Source of the DNA: Nipponacmea schrenckii | Taxonomy: Eukaryota; Mollusca; Gastropoda; Lottiidae | Assembly (NCBI GenBank): GCA_030562195.1 | Contig: JAUJPP010000012.1 | Location: 17,918,001 to 17,982,000 of the forward strand | Reading direction: 5' to 3' | DNA length: 64,000 nt | Part shown: in pieces, positions 60,201 through 64,000 of the stretch | Numbering within the stretch: position 1 is the first letter of the stretch | Layout of the letters: each line of letters opens with the position of its first letter | Notes under the pieces: generated by a model | What the model was told of the DNA's origin: nothing | Seen by the model: the letters and a program-made list of their open reading frames with translations, nothing else | The model's database searches: none | Position numbers and translations under genes: made by a program

Positions 60201-61058
60201 CATAAACAATTAACAAAAATCAGAGCAAAATATGCCACATAGCTTCAAAATCAATGAAATTAACTTCAGAAACATCATTACGTTGCTTAGAATACAATTT
60301 TATTTACAATTACTAATTCCAAATTATTTTTCAACGGAAAAAAGTCAATGCTTTTACACATGGCAAAGCACTATACAGGGGACATCCATTATGGAGACAT
60401 AACCATTTTTTGGACGATAGTGTTTTGTCACGTGATTGGTAAATTGCACGTGCTGATCGAAACTGTACCATATAAAACCGTACGAAAATTGGGTCTTGAA
60501 GCTTTTGCATTGTATAGTCGTGTCGTAGTTTCCATTGATATATTGAAACCGACCATTAGTGTGGAAATTGTCGGCGCTTAAAGAATCCGTCAGGCCCGTA
60601 TTCTGACTTTCGGAGGGACATACAATATATATCTGAAGAGACATACAATATACATCAATATTCCGGGGTGGTTTGAGGCAGGACCTTTCCGTTTCTTCTA
60701 CGTATACCATTAATTCAACACTTGTACTAGTAATTCGTCATCTCACAATACTACACGATTAAATTTCTATAAATACAATGTGTACAATTTCTATATTTCA
60801 GGCGAATATCACCAACACTGTCCAACTTTCCCGAACTGTGATCAGTGCAAGAGAAGAATACCTAATTGTAATGTCGGAAAACTGAACGATCCTGGCTTAA
60901 ATTTAATACCTGATAACACAGCCACCTATCCAACAGAATGGTACATTTGTTTAGACAAACGTACCATTGCACATGGCTCATGCCAACCTGGACAATTTTT
61001 CAACAGCACAGCTAGGGATTGTAAACCTTTACCTTCTGGAGCCGCACGTATTCCTTAA
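35937..61058 (+). CDS. Secreted multi-module chitin-binding protein (15 coding exons, 1,244 aa)
   Basis: Joined coding exons: 35937-36219, 36620-36844, 37850-38044, 48213-48431, 48927-49163, 49667-49885, 52542-52766, 53170-53373, 54152-54718, 57147-57365, 57670-57900, 58671-58865, 59145-59375, 59612-59839, 60802-61058 (3,735 nt with stop). The first exon has a signal peptide and a six-Cys module. After it, two module types alternate seven times. Type A is a peritrophin-A/CBM14 domain (C…C-x5-C…C…C…C). Type B is a distinct Cys-rich module (C-x2-C…P.C.G….P…YY..C…C..G..FDP…C). All 14 introns are phase 1, and each A-to-B intron splits a Cys codon as T|GY. B4 carries a Pro/Thr/Asn-rich spacer. The likely role is binding chitin outside the cell (gut lining, cuticle or shell matrix). 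There is no transmembrane segment. Confidence 0.88.
36620..36844 (+). CDS. Exon A1: CBM14 module
   Basis: SFCQSGSTPNLAFKHPDSC, then AMYYQC (the x5 spacing typical of CBM14), ENECDLGMLFDEKDGKC, VDCGDRPLPQGTC. The aromatic YYQC and LFD core residues fit chitin binding. Acceptor ACTTTGCAG; donor ACAT|GTAAGC splits the final Cys codon. Confidence 0.9.
37850..38044 (+). CDS. Exon B1: type-B Cys module, short
   Basis: It completes the split Cys and reads CGYRKLCKLPSCRGLPNGYY, PLEDAPFTAEYFECISEEF, then RRCTEASEIFDPSKRKCTR. It is the shortest B module and lacks the C-x2-C pair seen at the start of the others. The donor CTTCCAG|GTAAGT opens the 10-kb intron that contains the GPCR. Confidence 0.88.
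38285..38650. repeat. ~18-bp minisatellite
   Basis: About 19 loose copies of GGTAATTTCAGACAGAA. The unit contains TTTCAG|ACAG, which could act as an acceptor, but no neighbouring exon matches it. Confidence 0.8.
38823..40871 (-). CDS. Intronless rhodopsin-class GPCR with repeat-filled third intracellular loop
   Basis: A single 682-codon frame, antisense inside the 10-kb intron of the chitin-binding gene. The N-terminus has NDS and NGT glycosylation sites. TM1 contains GNSLVLYIY; TM2 FLAVMDFMFCALDMPLEIAN; TM3 starts at GGCKFVV and ends ALRFNAVCRP. TM4 contains W-P. Loop 2 has TNCASS for the conserved disulfide, and TM5 contains FLGTFFPISVLYC. The third intracellular loop is about 390 residues (205-597). 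TM6 is VKMLVIMALIFFLSYVPH, TM7 ends SVCNPILYG (NPxxY) and a basic helix 8 follows. The DRY motif reads LRF, so the usual Asp is lost while the Arg stays. FxxCALDMPLEIA resembles mollusc orphan peptide-type receptors; the ligand is unknown. Confidence 0.92.
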   Translation of the reverse strand: MNDSLNGTKSEGERFINIATACFIGILLTIGLIGNSLVLYIYAYRFKASPFNIFIIFLAVMDFMFCALDMPLEIANMTLHNEFGGCKFVVTLGTVTAISTGQGLVAIAALRFNAVCRPFKQTISNKTARCLTVVFFVTSCLVSWPSAVILTNVHTRMDDNSSYVTNCASSPEYANTDYPLIYSIFQFLLFLGTFFPISVLYCITGSRLSKRKKYGIAYHSTAREPTSSTSSEKNFETTSRKVTESTSNNTIFSICKHGTKSLDRTLISNEIQTNVINQDLNLIKSNAGSQNLNDVNQLREFNTLEKSKYHRYSFSLTNESSLSNNLESNRKKTDRSNYDESNTIAPNHSSYDESNTIAPNQSSYEESNTIAPNLSSYDESNTIAPNQLGCYESYAISPIQLGYDDSNATPTNHSSYDESNATPTNHSSYDESNSIPKNHSRYDESNAIPTNHLSIIESNKMSKKQSCVMRSNSFPSHQLRIIPLPIKQSIKWYASFRRPSSNVPNQSNALDQHGHENPIYHQYSDGQNNGSSPISVEVQNLKQLSFVEFRQDQNFIRAPDLKSANHNSDTNFKESNSNHQQKKVGKKNSLIVGSNKLDPVKMLVIMALIFFLSYVPHLSLMIYIETNLPLKLVPVSESIIGIIIRSYFLGSVCNPILYGCYNRKFREEVRSIWQSLKRHIKS
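39500..39890 (-). repeat. 39-bp coding repeat in the GPCR loop (13 residues x ~10)
   Basis: Ten tandem copies of a 13-residue unit, consensus SSYDESNTIAPNQ, with variants SSYDESNATPTNH, LGYDDSNATPTNH and SRYDESNAIPTNH. The units are polar and likely disordered. The Ser/Tyr/Asp-Glu pattern offers many possible phosphorylation sites (inference). In-frame 39-bp units keep the receptor frame open. Confidence 0.9.
40872..41440. other. GPCR upstream region, no other gene seen
   Basis: This should contain the GPCR promoter and 5' untranslated sequence. No TATA box or splice pattern is convincing. Confidence 0.35.
41442..42835 (-). pseudogene. Penelope-like element copy 2: 5' leader and RT, broken
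   Basis: The minus strand from 42,835 starts with the leader also seen at 24,757 and 50,024. It continues with MRKWDKGSGSVFFCFD, YIDHFLLPLSCQHRAYLKDT and TDFVNKIKK, then after a frameshift MYTNIDNTTGPMAVRKAFNR, ANLFMAEWGREVLPLCLFDP, SIDFLDTTVFKGDSIAETNK and LLHKSSFNPKHAFPGI. These are RT motifs in Penelope order (KGSG, SYIKDT, YTNI, E..FL). The catalytic Y-x-DD segment is damaged. The GIY-YIG region is deleted near 41,640, leaving a 3' scrap. No foldback insert is present. Confidence 0.82.
42836..43690. other. Intron of chitin-binding gene, no gene seen
   Basis: Nothing recognised on either strand apart from chance frames. Confidence 0.5.
43690..43871 (+). pseudogene. C-terminal fragment of a non-LTR (jockey-type) reverse transcriptase
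   Basis: The plus strand reads INQQFHIPKPLKSIYKNSLN, then YKGPFLWNSLPRSLKKINVL, ANFKEQHITFIKI and a stop. F-x-Y-x-G-P-x-x-W-N-x-L-P followed by F-K is the standard end of jockey/CR1-type LINE ORF2. A probable LINE trailer follows to about 44,060 and resembles 17,800-17,935. The element is strongly 5'-truncated. Confidence 0.72.
44060..45050. other. Intron, no gene seen
   Basis: AT-rich, with no recognisable feature. Confidence 0.5.
45052..45262 (-). mobile_element. tRNA-derived SINE, head missing
   Basis: Reverse complement of the SINE body: TCTGCACCTTATGGGCTAAT, GGACAGCGGCATTAGAC, GTTGAGGGATCTTTAACGTG, AAGGGGAAACCGAGCAGAAA, then TTCATTTCGACCTTAG where the tRNA-like head would start. The tail reaches GCACCTTATGGGCTAATGAA. 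Confidence 0.8.
45584..46078 (+). mobile_element. 495-bp TTAA-flanked MITE
   Basis: The ends are a perfect 18-bp inverted repeat including the target TTAA: TTAAAGGGGCCCAGGCTT … AAGCCTGGGCCCCTTTAA. A second copy in the opposite direction (50,619-51,092) is inserted in a Penelope-like element at TTAA. TTAA targets and short G-rich inverted ends fit piggyBac-type non-autonomous elements (inference). The interior has no coding sequence. Confidence 0.85.
46079..47720. other. Intron, no gene seen
   Basis: No coding signal, RNA gene or strong repeat was recognised. Confidence 0.5.
47722..47900 (-). mobile_element. Pearl/HINE-like element, 3' end fragment
   Basis: GAAAAGCTTGCCAGACAAGG, CAACATACGCACACTGACAG is the reverse complement of the 3' hairpin end seen at 30,285-30,320 with a few changes. 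About 130 bases of decayed core follow. Confidence 0.6.
48213..48431 (+). CDS. Exon A2: CBM14 module
   Basis: FCRFNPTMKFADPASC, SLFFDC (x5 spacing), YQAECVYLYLFDIKLKKC, DADCQSRPVPRAPC. The acceptor TATTTTTTCAG closes the 10-kb intron; the donor CACCT|T-GTAAGT splits Cys. A degenerate SINE follows 15 bases later. Confidence 0.9.
48446..48690 (+). mobile_element. tRNA-derived SINE, degenerate, 5'-truncated
   Basis: It begins inside the B box (GGTTCAATCCCGGCAGAGGT) and follows the SINE body: GGTTTCCCATGTCGGTGATG, AACAATAAACCGAG, CCACTGTCCTGGCAAAATG. It is more diverged than the other copies and lies right after the donor of exon A2. Confidence 0.75.
48927..49163 (+). CDS. Exon B2: type-B Cys module
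   Basis: CEYRRGHCRHGRNNDQCIPC, AANCVTLHDGDNVYPGRALT, SYYLSCASGRTLNIKTCPDG, LVFDPLFGTNGTCVS. It shows the type-B pattern in full: C-x2-C, N.C, YPG, YYLSC, CPDG.VFDP, final C. Confidence 0.9.
49667..49885 (+). CDS. Exon A3: CBM14 module
   Basis: LFCEAMPGQIIPHPGEC, AMYYDC, YEAECKYPNLFDIASSSC, VSCEKRREPISPC. This is the clearest CBM14 match in the protein, with HPGECAMYYDC and ECKYPNLFD. Acceptor CCCTAATTGTAG; donor ACCAT|GTAAGT splits Cys. Confidence 0.92.
50024..50127 (+). mobile_element. Inverted 5' fragment of a Penelope-like element
   Basis: GATTTCGGGGAAGGGAGGGA through AACGGTCTGGATCTGAATTT matches the leader/RT start at 42,740-42,835 in the opposite direction, as at 24,757-24,880. It abuts the 3' end of copy 3. 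Confidence 0.7.
50128..52045 (-). pseudogene. Penelope-like element copy 3 (RT to C-terminus), split by a MITE
   Basis: Downward from 52,045 on the minus strand: the RT part with DHFLLPLACQHRAYFKDTTE, then FYECILDDIFMVW (the Y-x-DD catalytic block with DD kept), KSIDFLDTNVFKGNSISETN, HKCSFHPKHTFSGT, KLKERGYSKRFLRKI, the Cys-rich CKTCPFISETLYF, LTCENSNVIYF, then beyond the inserted MITE (50,619-51,092) PVSNYFNLDDHLLDDPTLTP and the end WIETLNTARPIGLN. An ATTAGCTCGCCC-type hairpin (CTCGCCC…GGGCGAG) lies at the 3' end. Frameshifts and stops make it non-functional. Confidence 0.85.
50619..51092 (-). mobile_element. TTAA-flanked MITE, second copy
   Basis: Reverse-orientation copy of 45,584-46,078. 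The right end reads AAGCCTGGGCCTCTTTAA; the left end has decayed (TTAAAGGCCGG). The flanking Penelope sequence (…GTATATTACATTCGAG) joins across it at a TTAA, matching the uninterrupted copy near 27,650. Confidence 0.85.
52046..52541. other. Intron, no gene seen
   Basis: Unique-looking intron between the Penelope-like remnant and exon B3. Nothing recognised. Confidence 0.45.
52542..52766 (+). CDS. Exon B3: type-B Cys module
   Basis: CEYKQYQCTDMSCIPCNQVL, PDCSGRVNGLYAVPRWELTS, SYIYCADFRFMYRYDCPPGQ, VFDILERRCATS. Full type-B pattern: C-x2-C, PDCSG, YIYC, CPPGQVFD..ERRC. Acceptor TTGTACTTCAG; donor CGAAAG|GTAAGA. Confidence 0.92.
53170..53373 (+). CDS. Exon A4: CBM14 module
   Basis: AYCNKYPAGRIGNPLHC, AQYYDC, RLVECPYPKLFSYEYMEC, VDCGRRIDFKNPC. 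Six-Cys CBM14 pattern with C-AQYYD-C. Acceptor CATTTCATTTCAG; donor CCAT|GTAAGT splits Cys. Confidence 0.92.
54152..54718 (+). CDS. Exon B4: type-B Cys module plus Pro/Thr/Asn-rich spacer
   Basis: CDYQRFYTCSSSDQSQCPPC, ESLYPSCHLQPAGFIAALPG, YYICKTGRAILMKC, NTELMKCMD form a type-B module. About 125 residues of low-complexity spacer follow: NPFPFPNQPPTFPPTRG, KPFQPQPFQPVPQPQTPTT, SNMGSNIGSNP, PTVAPTPAPTT. The spacer is likely extended and O-glycosylated (inference) and divides the protein into four module pairs before it and three after it. Donor AACCAG|GTAACT. Confidence 0.9.
54719..57146. other. 2.4-kb intron, one palindromic element, no gene seen
   Basis: Apart from the palindrome at 55,541-55,830, nothing was recognised. 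Confidence 0.5.
55541..55830. mobile_element. Palindromic MITE-like element
   Basis: Imperfect inverted halves: TTAAAGAGATTTTAAATGG … pairs with … GATCTCTTTAA; TTTGGTTCCTGCAATTC pairs with GGAATTGCAGGAGCCACA; AATGAGGTCACTAATC pairs with GATTAGTGACGTCGT. Both outer ends carry TTAA. It is about 290 bp with no coding sequence. Confidence 0.6.
57147..57365 (+). CDS. Exon A5: CBM14 module
   Basis: AYCSQNKFDIITHPASC, AKYYNC, FVMECPYPALFDVVTKSC, VKCQLGVYVPVAPC. Acceptor TTCTATTCCAG; donor CACCCT|GTAAGT splits Cys. Confidence 0.92.
57450..57669 (+). repeat. Diverged copies of the exon-B5 acceptor and start
   Basis: Before the real junction (TTTTTTTAG|GTGAATATGATAAATACC at 57,670), related sequences occur at 57,454 (TTGAATATGATAAATATC), 57,486 (TAG|GTGAATATAATAAATATT), 57,547 (CTAG|GTGAATATGATAGAATATG) and 57,629 (GGGTGAATAATATGATAAAT). 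Two of them keep the TAG acceptor. They fill most of the 304-bp A5-B5 intron. Confidence 0.75.
57670..57900 (+). CDS. Exon B5: type-B Cys module
   Basis: CEYDKYRVECQNKNCPPCEE, SNPSCKGKEDGRHMFPGDPL, GGKYIECMTERTRKISQCPA, ETFFDPMMRACSKE. Full type-B pattern. Donor AAAAGAC|GTAAGT. The real acceptor is TATATTTTTTTAG; upstream look-alikes fill the intron. Confidence 0.92.
58040..58385 (-). mobile_element. Full-length tRNA-derived SINE
   Basis: On the minus strand the head reads GGAGCCGCGGCTCAGTGGCT, CAGTGAGTTAGACGCTTGCT, then GGTCCAGGGTTAAATCTTGG (B box, partly decayed). The body has GACAATAAACCGAGGCTCG and GATCCCTCGACAGTTGGAAA; the tail reaches GCACCTTATGGGCTAATGAA. It lies in the B5-A6 intron. 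Confidence 0.85.
58671..58865 (+). CDS. Exon A6: CBM14 module
   Basis: IYCRQNPQSTAQHPFNC, AQFIKC, LVIECGYPRLFNGTAC, VDCQKRYKPVAPC. It is shorter than the other A modules, and the aromatic pair before the third Cys is FI rather than YY, which may weaken sugar binding (inference). An NGT site is present. Acceptor TTAAACTTTTCAG; donor CCAT|GTAAGT. Confidence 0.9.
59145..59375 (+). CDS. Exon B6: type-B Cys module
   Basis: CEYAQNRRCPPGATTCQPCE, QRIPSCVGVPNKEQPYPGRP, PSPLFVVCDSGRTSAVMQCL, KNIFNPTERRCGG. The YY before the Cys is replaced by FV. Acceptor ACACTATTTCAG; donor TCTAATG|GTATGT. The longest chance frame here (59,130-59,423) is in a different frame and is not the gene. Confidence 0.9.
59612..59839 (+). 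CDS. Exon A7: CBM14 module
   Basis: SICVRHPKSTFPDPENC, ARYFNC, FHAECKYPDLYNTIGNKC, GGCGTRYAPIEPC. Acceptor TTTTATTTCAG; donor GAGCCAT|GTAAGT splits Cys. Confidence 0.92.
59840..60801. other. Intron A7-B7, no gene seen
   Basis: A short direct repeat (GACATACAATATAYAT) occurs near 60,617-60,655. Otherwise nothing recognised. Confidence 0.45.
60802..61058 (+). CDS. Exon B7: last type-B Cys module and stop
   Basis: CEYHQHCPTFPNCDQCKRRI, PNCNVGKLNDPGLNLIPDNT, EWYICLDKRTIAHGSCQPGQ, FFNSTARDCKPLPSGAARIP and a TAA stop. The split Cys is completed as T|GC here. AATAAA follows at 61,283. Confidence 0.92.
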
Positions 61059-61282
61059 ATTTTTATCATGTTTTAATGCACTATAAACCAAAAATTGTAA
61101 TTGAAATGGGAAAATGTTCACAATAACCTATTGTAAAGTTGGTTAAAGTTTTCAAGTTTTAAAATCTTTTGGAAAAGAACTGTTCGAGGATATAATTTTC
61201 CACTCATAAGATTCATTTAGCCAGAAATGATTTTGTGGAGTTAGAAATATTATGGTAACATGATCGGAAATTGGCCACAATG

Positions 61283-61288
61283 AATAAA
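61283..61288 (+). terminator. Polyadenylation signal, chitin-binding gene
   Basis: AATAAA in TGAATAAAGGG, 225 bases after the stop at 61,058. Other plus-strand AT-rich hexamers are less well placed. Confidence 0.55.
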
Positions 61289-61980
61289 GGGTTAGACTTT
61301 CTCGGCTTGTCAACTCAATGGTTAGATGTCGGGACTCACTCATGTTCCTTTAGCAACGGTAGAGTATTTTATCTATATTAACTTGTATATGTATAAAATT
61401 TGAATATAGTACCACACAGTTGCTAAAGGAACGTGGGACTAACTTCCATATAGCTATCACAGTGATCACAGTGATTGTCCTTTTCTAGATTTTTATTAAA
61501 TGAAATATATTGTTAATAAGTAACAAAGTTTATGGTATATTATATAAACATGTGTACTTGTATTCTCCTCAATGATTTTATAACCACTAACTTAATTGAA
61601 GTGTGTTTTTAAAGGGGTTGAAAATTGCTATTAATATCGAGGACCTTTGTGATAGTGACGTCAGATAACGCAAAAGAGGTTTCTGGTTTCCCAGCAGAAC
61701 ATCCCCACTCAAAAACACATGCTCTCACAGCCCCATCGTTTGCGCATGTGTTACCATCGGCGATGAAATTTGAATCAAGTTTAAAACACTTCAGAACAAA
61801 TTGCAATTATATGCTGTGTAGGTTATTCATTCTTGTCGAAAAGTGACAGTCTTGTCTTCTTATCTAGGTGGGCGTGTAAAAATCCGTAGGCCTTAGAAAT
61901 GATCATTCCTCATTTTACCAGTTTGGATGTTTCAGGAAAGGCAAAAGCTTTGGTCAAGGACATACTGATAAACAAGAAAG

Positions 61981-63728
61981 TTATTCTTGTACAAACTGGT
62001 TGCATTCTTCTTCACTATTTTGTTTTGTTTTTTCGTCTTTGTCAGAAGAACCACCTTTAATTAAGACATTCACTACCAGTGCTAATCCAATAAAGAAAGC
62101 AATTTCAAATAGCACTGCTATCAGCATCATGATCATTAACGACTGGGAACCTTCCATGTCGAAAACTGCTCCACCAATTCTTGGCACCACAATCTCTCCA
62201 ATTCCCGAAGCTATCAGAGTGGTCGAAATGGTAACACCATTCACTGGAACGTATTTATCACTCCAAACTAAAACAATGGGCAGTAAAGTCGATGAAAACA
62301 AACCTACAAGCGCAGTTCCCAACCAGAAGGTAGCGGGTTGGTTTACTGTTGTCAACACGAGCATTGTTACAGCACACAACAGTCCAGCAAAGTTCAAGAT
62401 CACGACGACGAATATATTTATGTACTGCGACAATATTAAATTCATGACTCTACCACAAATAAAAAAGCCCCAGAACATTGAAGTCATTGTGGCCATGGTA
62501 CGTTTTGTGTAATGAAAGTCGCTTAAAACACCGAATTCAGTCAAAAGATCACTAAACGCTAAACAGAATCCGAAGACTGGGATATGGAATATGAAGAGCA
62601 GGATCAGGAAGAAGCATGAGCTCTTGTTCAAGGTCTCTTGGGTCGATTTGGCTTCGTTATCGAACACTTCATATGGTACATTAGATTGCTTCCTCGATCG
62701 TATGTAATAATATAGACAACTTAATGCAGGCGGTATAGTAATTAATCCAACAATAACATACGCCCACTGTACGTTGGTATTATCGAAAGTGTAGCAGTCG
62801 GTACTCAATGGAGGGCTCGTTGTATTGTGACATGCTGTATACAAATCACTGTCTATATTGTGTTTTAAATGTTTCTCAGATAGAAAGGGCTTAACTATAA
62901 ACGGCACTATGAAAGCTGAAAGTCCACTTCCAATAGAGACAAACTGAAATGCGAAACTCTTATTCTCCTTCCATATAATATTACACGAGGCAAGTATACC
63001 TGAAAACAATAGATGAATCAAATAAATACAGTTAAATCACCCGCAGCGACCGAATAAAAAAATCTAAAATACTAAATATACACGTGTATCAAATGGACAG
63101 ATCTGTGTTCCGGCGATGAAGTACATGACCACAAAATAAATATACAATACTCCACGTACAATTTGTTTAAAAATACACAAGTACATGTGCATGAAATGGA
63201 CAGATTTTCAACCTACAATTTGTTTATAAAAAGGATATAATATATAGTTCCCGCAGCCATGCACACGACCGCAAATCACGTATTATTTCAACGCACAATC
63301 CATTTTATCGGATTGGCCCTGAGGAGCACAGTTTCTTGTACTTGCTGTTCTGCGATTTTGAATAATTGACGAATTGCAGCATCATCTCGTCCAATAAATT
63401 CCTTTGCAATTTGCAAAAAAAGCTTATTTCATAGAAACTTACCAAAATCAACAAAACCTTTCAAAATTCCTTGAAGTAGTGTCATGATAACGAAATAAGT
63501 ATAGGCAGGTACCATCGGTAATAGAATATTAATAATACTACCAAATAAGACAGAGAGACCTACGAATAACTCTGAATTGACGTGTCTTTCCAATACCATT
63601 GATGTAATGATACCAATTATAAATCCGACCCCTGCTACAACGAACAAATTACTGATAGTCTCTAGGCTGACATTTACCAGAAACTGTAGGTCCAGTAACA
63701 CCGGTCCCAATATAGCATTATCAAATCC
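61981..63728 (-). CDS. MFS transporter, MFSD4/NaGLT1-type, 3' two exons
   Basis: Exons on the minus strand are 63,728-63,443 and 62,999-61,981 (stop). Acceptors are AATATATTTGCAG and TATTGTTTTCAG; donor GATTTTG|GTAAGT. The frame joins as phase 1 to give VDFGILASCN. The first exon reads GFDNAILGPVLLDLQFLVNV, then FVVAGVGFIIGIITSMVLER (TM1-3 area). The second holds the remaining helices, with an acidic loop after YYYIRSRK and a cytoplasmic tail rich in Asp/Glu/Lys. G-x-D-x-AILGP-x-x-x-DL and ALVGLFSSTLLPIVLVWSD fit the MFSD4/sodium-dependent glucose transporter 1 family. Na+-sugar transport is family knowledge, not shown here. The start codon lies beyond the window or in a further upstream exon. 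It converges on the chitin-binding gene. Confidence 0.87.
63070..63300. repeat. Diverged ~95-bp repeats in the transporter intron
   Basis: Two to three loose units sharing CAAATGGACAGAT / GAAATGGACAGATTT, GTACATGACCACAAA / GCACACGACCGCAAA and TACAATTTGTTTA. Confidence 0.5.
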
Positions 63729-64000
63729 CTGCAAATATATTTATATATATATAAATGTATAATATTGTTGAAAGTTAAATTATTTCATCACCTCTAAAGA
63801 AGCTAATAAGCTGAGAGCTTGCTAAGATATTATGTATGTATGAATTGAAATGGATTAAATAACAACTTGTTCTCTCGATTATGGATTTAGTGTTTCATTT
63901 TACCAATAATTGATGACAACCCTTATTACTTATTGCTAGTTATGTGAAGTAGACGAAAGAGTTACGGAGGTGACCAACATAATCAGGAGTATGGAGGTCA

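Noticed and set aside
62000..62512. 170-codon plus-strand frame
   Set aside because: Antisense shadow of the transporter exon, whose minus-strand frame has clear membrane helices and family motifs.

Overview
This is a 64 kb stretch of AT-rich animal nuclear DNA with spliced genes (GT-AG introns, long introns, AATAAA signals) and many mobile elements. The gene set is a Shark-type cytoplasmic tyrosine kinase, a secreted multi-module chitin-binding protein, an intronless rhodopsin-class GPCR and an MFSD4/NaGLT1-type transporter. Together with pearl-like tandem-core elements, Penelope-like elements and a tRNA-derived SINE, this points to a lophotrochozoan, most likely a mollusc. The taxon is inference; nothing in the window names the species.

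Layout. 1-17.2 kb (+): 3' half of a Shark-like kinase gene (proline/lysine linker, then the kinase domain over seven exons), with two alternative last exons at 13.5 and 16.8 kb. Its introns are filled by minisatellites, several of which are built from the gene's own splice junctions. 17.2-31.3 kb: gene-free mobile-element region with scrambled Gypsy-type LTR fragments, a Penelope-like element split by a 2.27-kb foldback element that has a tRNA-like centre, a complete 2.2-kb pearl/HINE-like element, a SINE, and satellite-like arrays. 32-61.3 kb (+): chitin-binding gene, possibly with a non-coding first exon near 32.4 kb, and 15 coding exons from 35,937 to 61,058 encoding 1,244 residues. After the first exon, two kinds of cysteine-rich module (A and B) alternate seven times, every intron being phase 1. 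The 10-kb intron between B1 and A2 carries an antisense single-exon GPCR (38,823-40,871), a Penelope-like element, a LINE tail, a SINE and a TTAA-flanked MITE. 61.9-63.7 kb (-): last two exons of the MFS transporter, converging on the chitin-binding gene.

The most unusual signal is that minisatellites and short duplications in two unrelated genes are copies of exon-intron boundaries. One is an indel-free 19 x 31-bp array made of the acceptor plus first codons (the DFG motif) of a kinase exon. Another is a 69-bp array carrying an exon's 3' end and its donor. A third is a 56-bp array resembling the branch-point region upstream of the first alternative last exon. In the chitin-binding gene there are diverged copies of the B5 acceptor and exon start. 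These arrays supply many decoy splice sites, and in the two cases that can be traced, use of a decoy leads to a premature stop.
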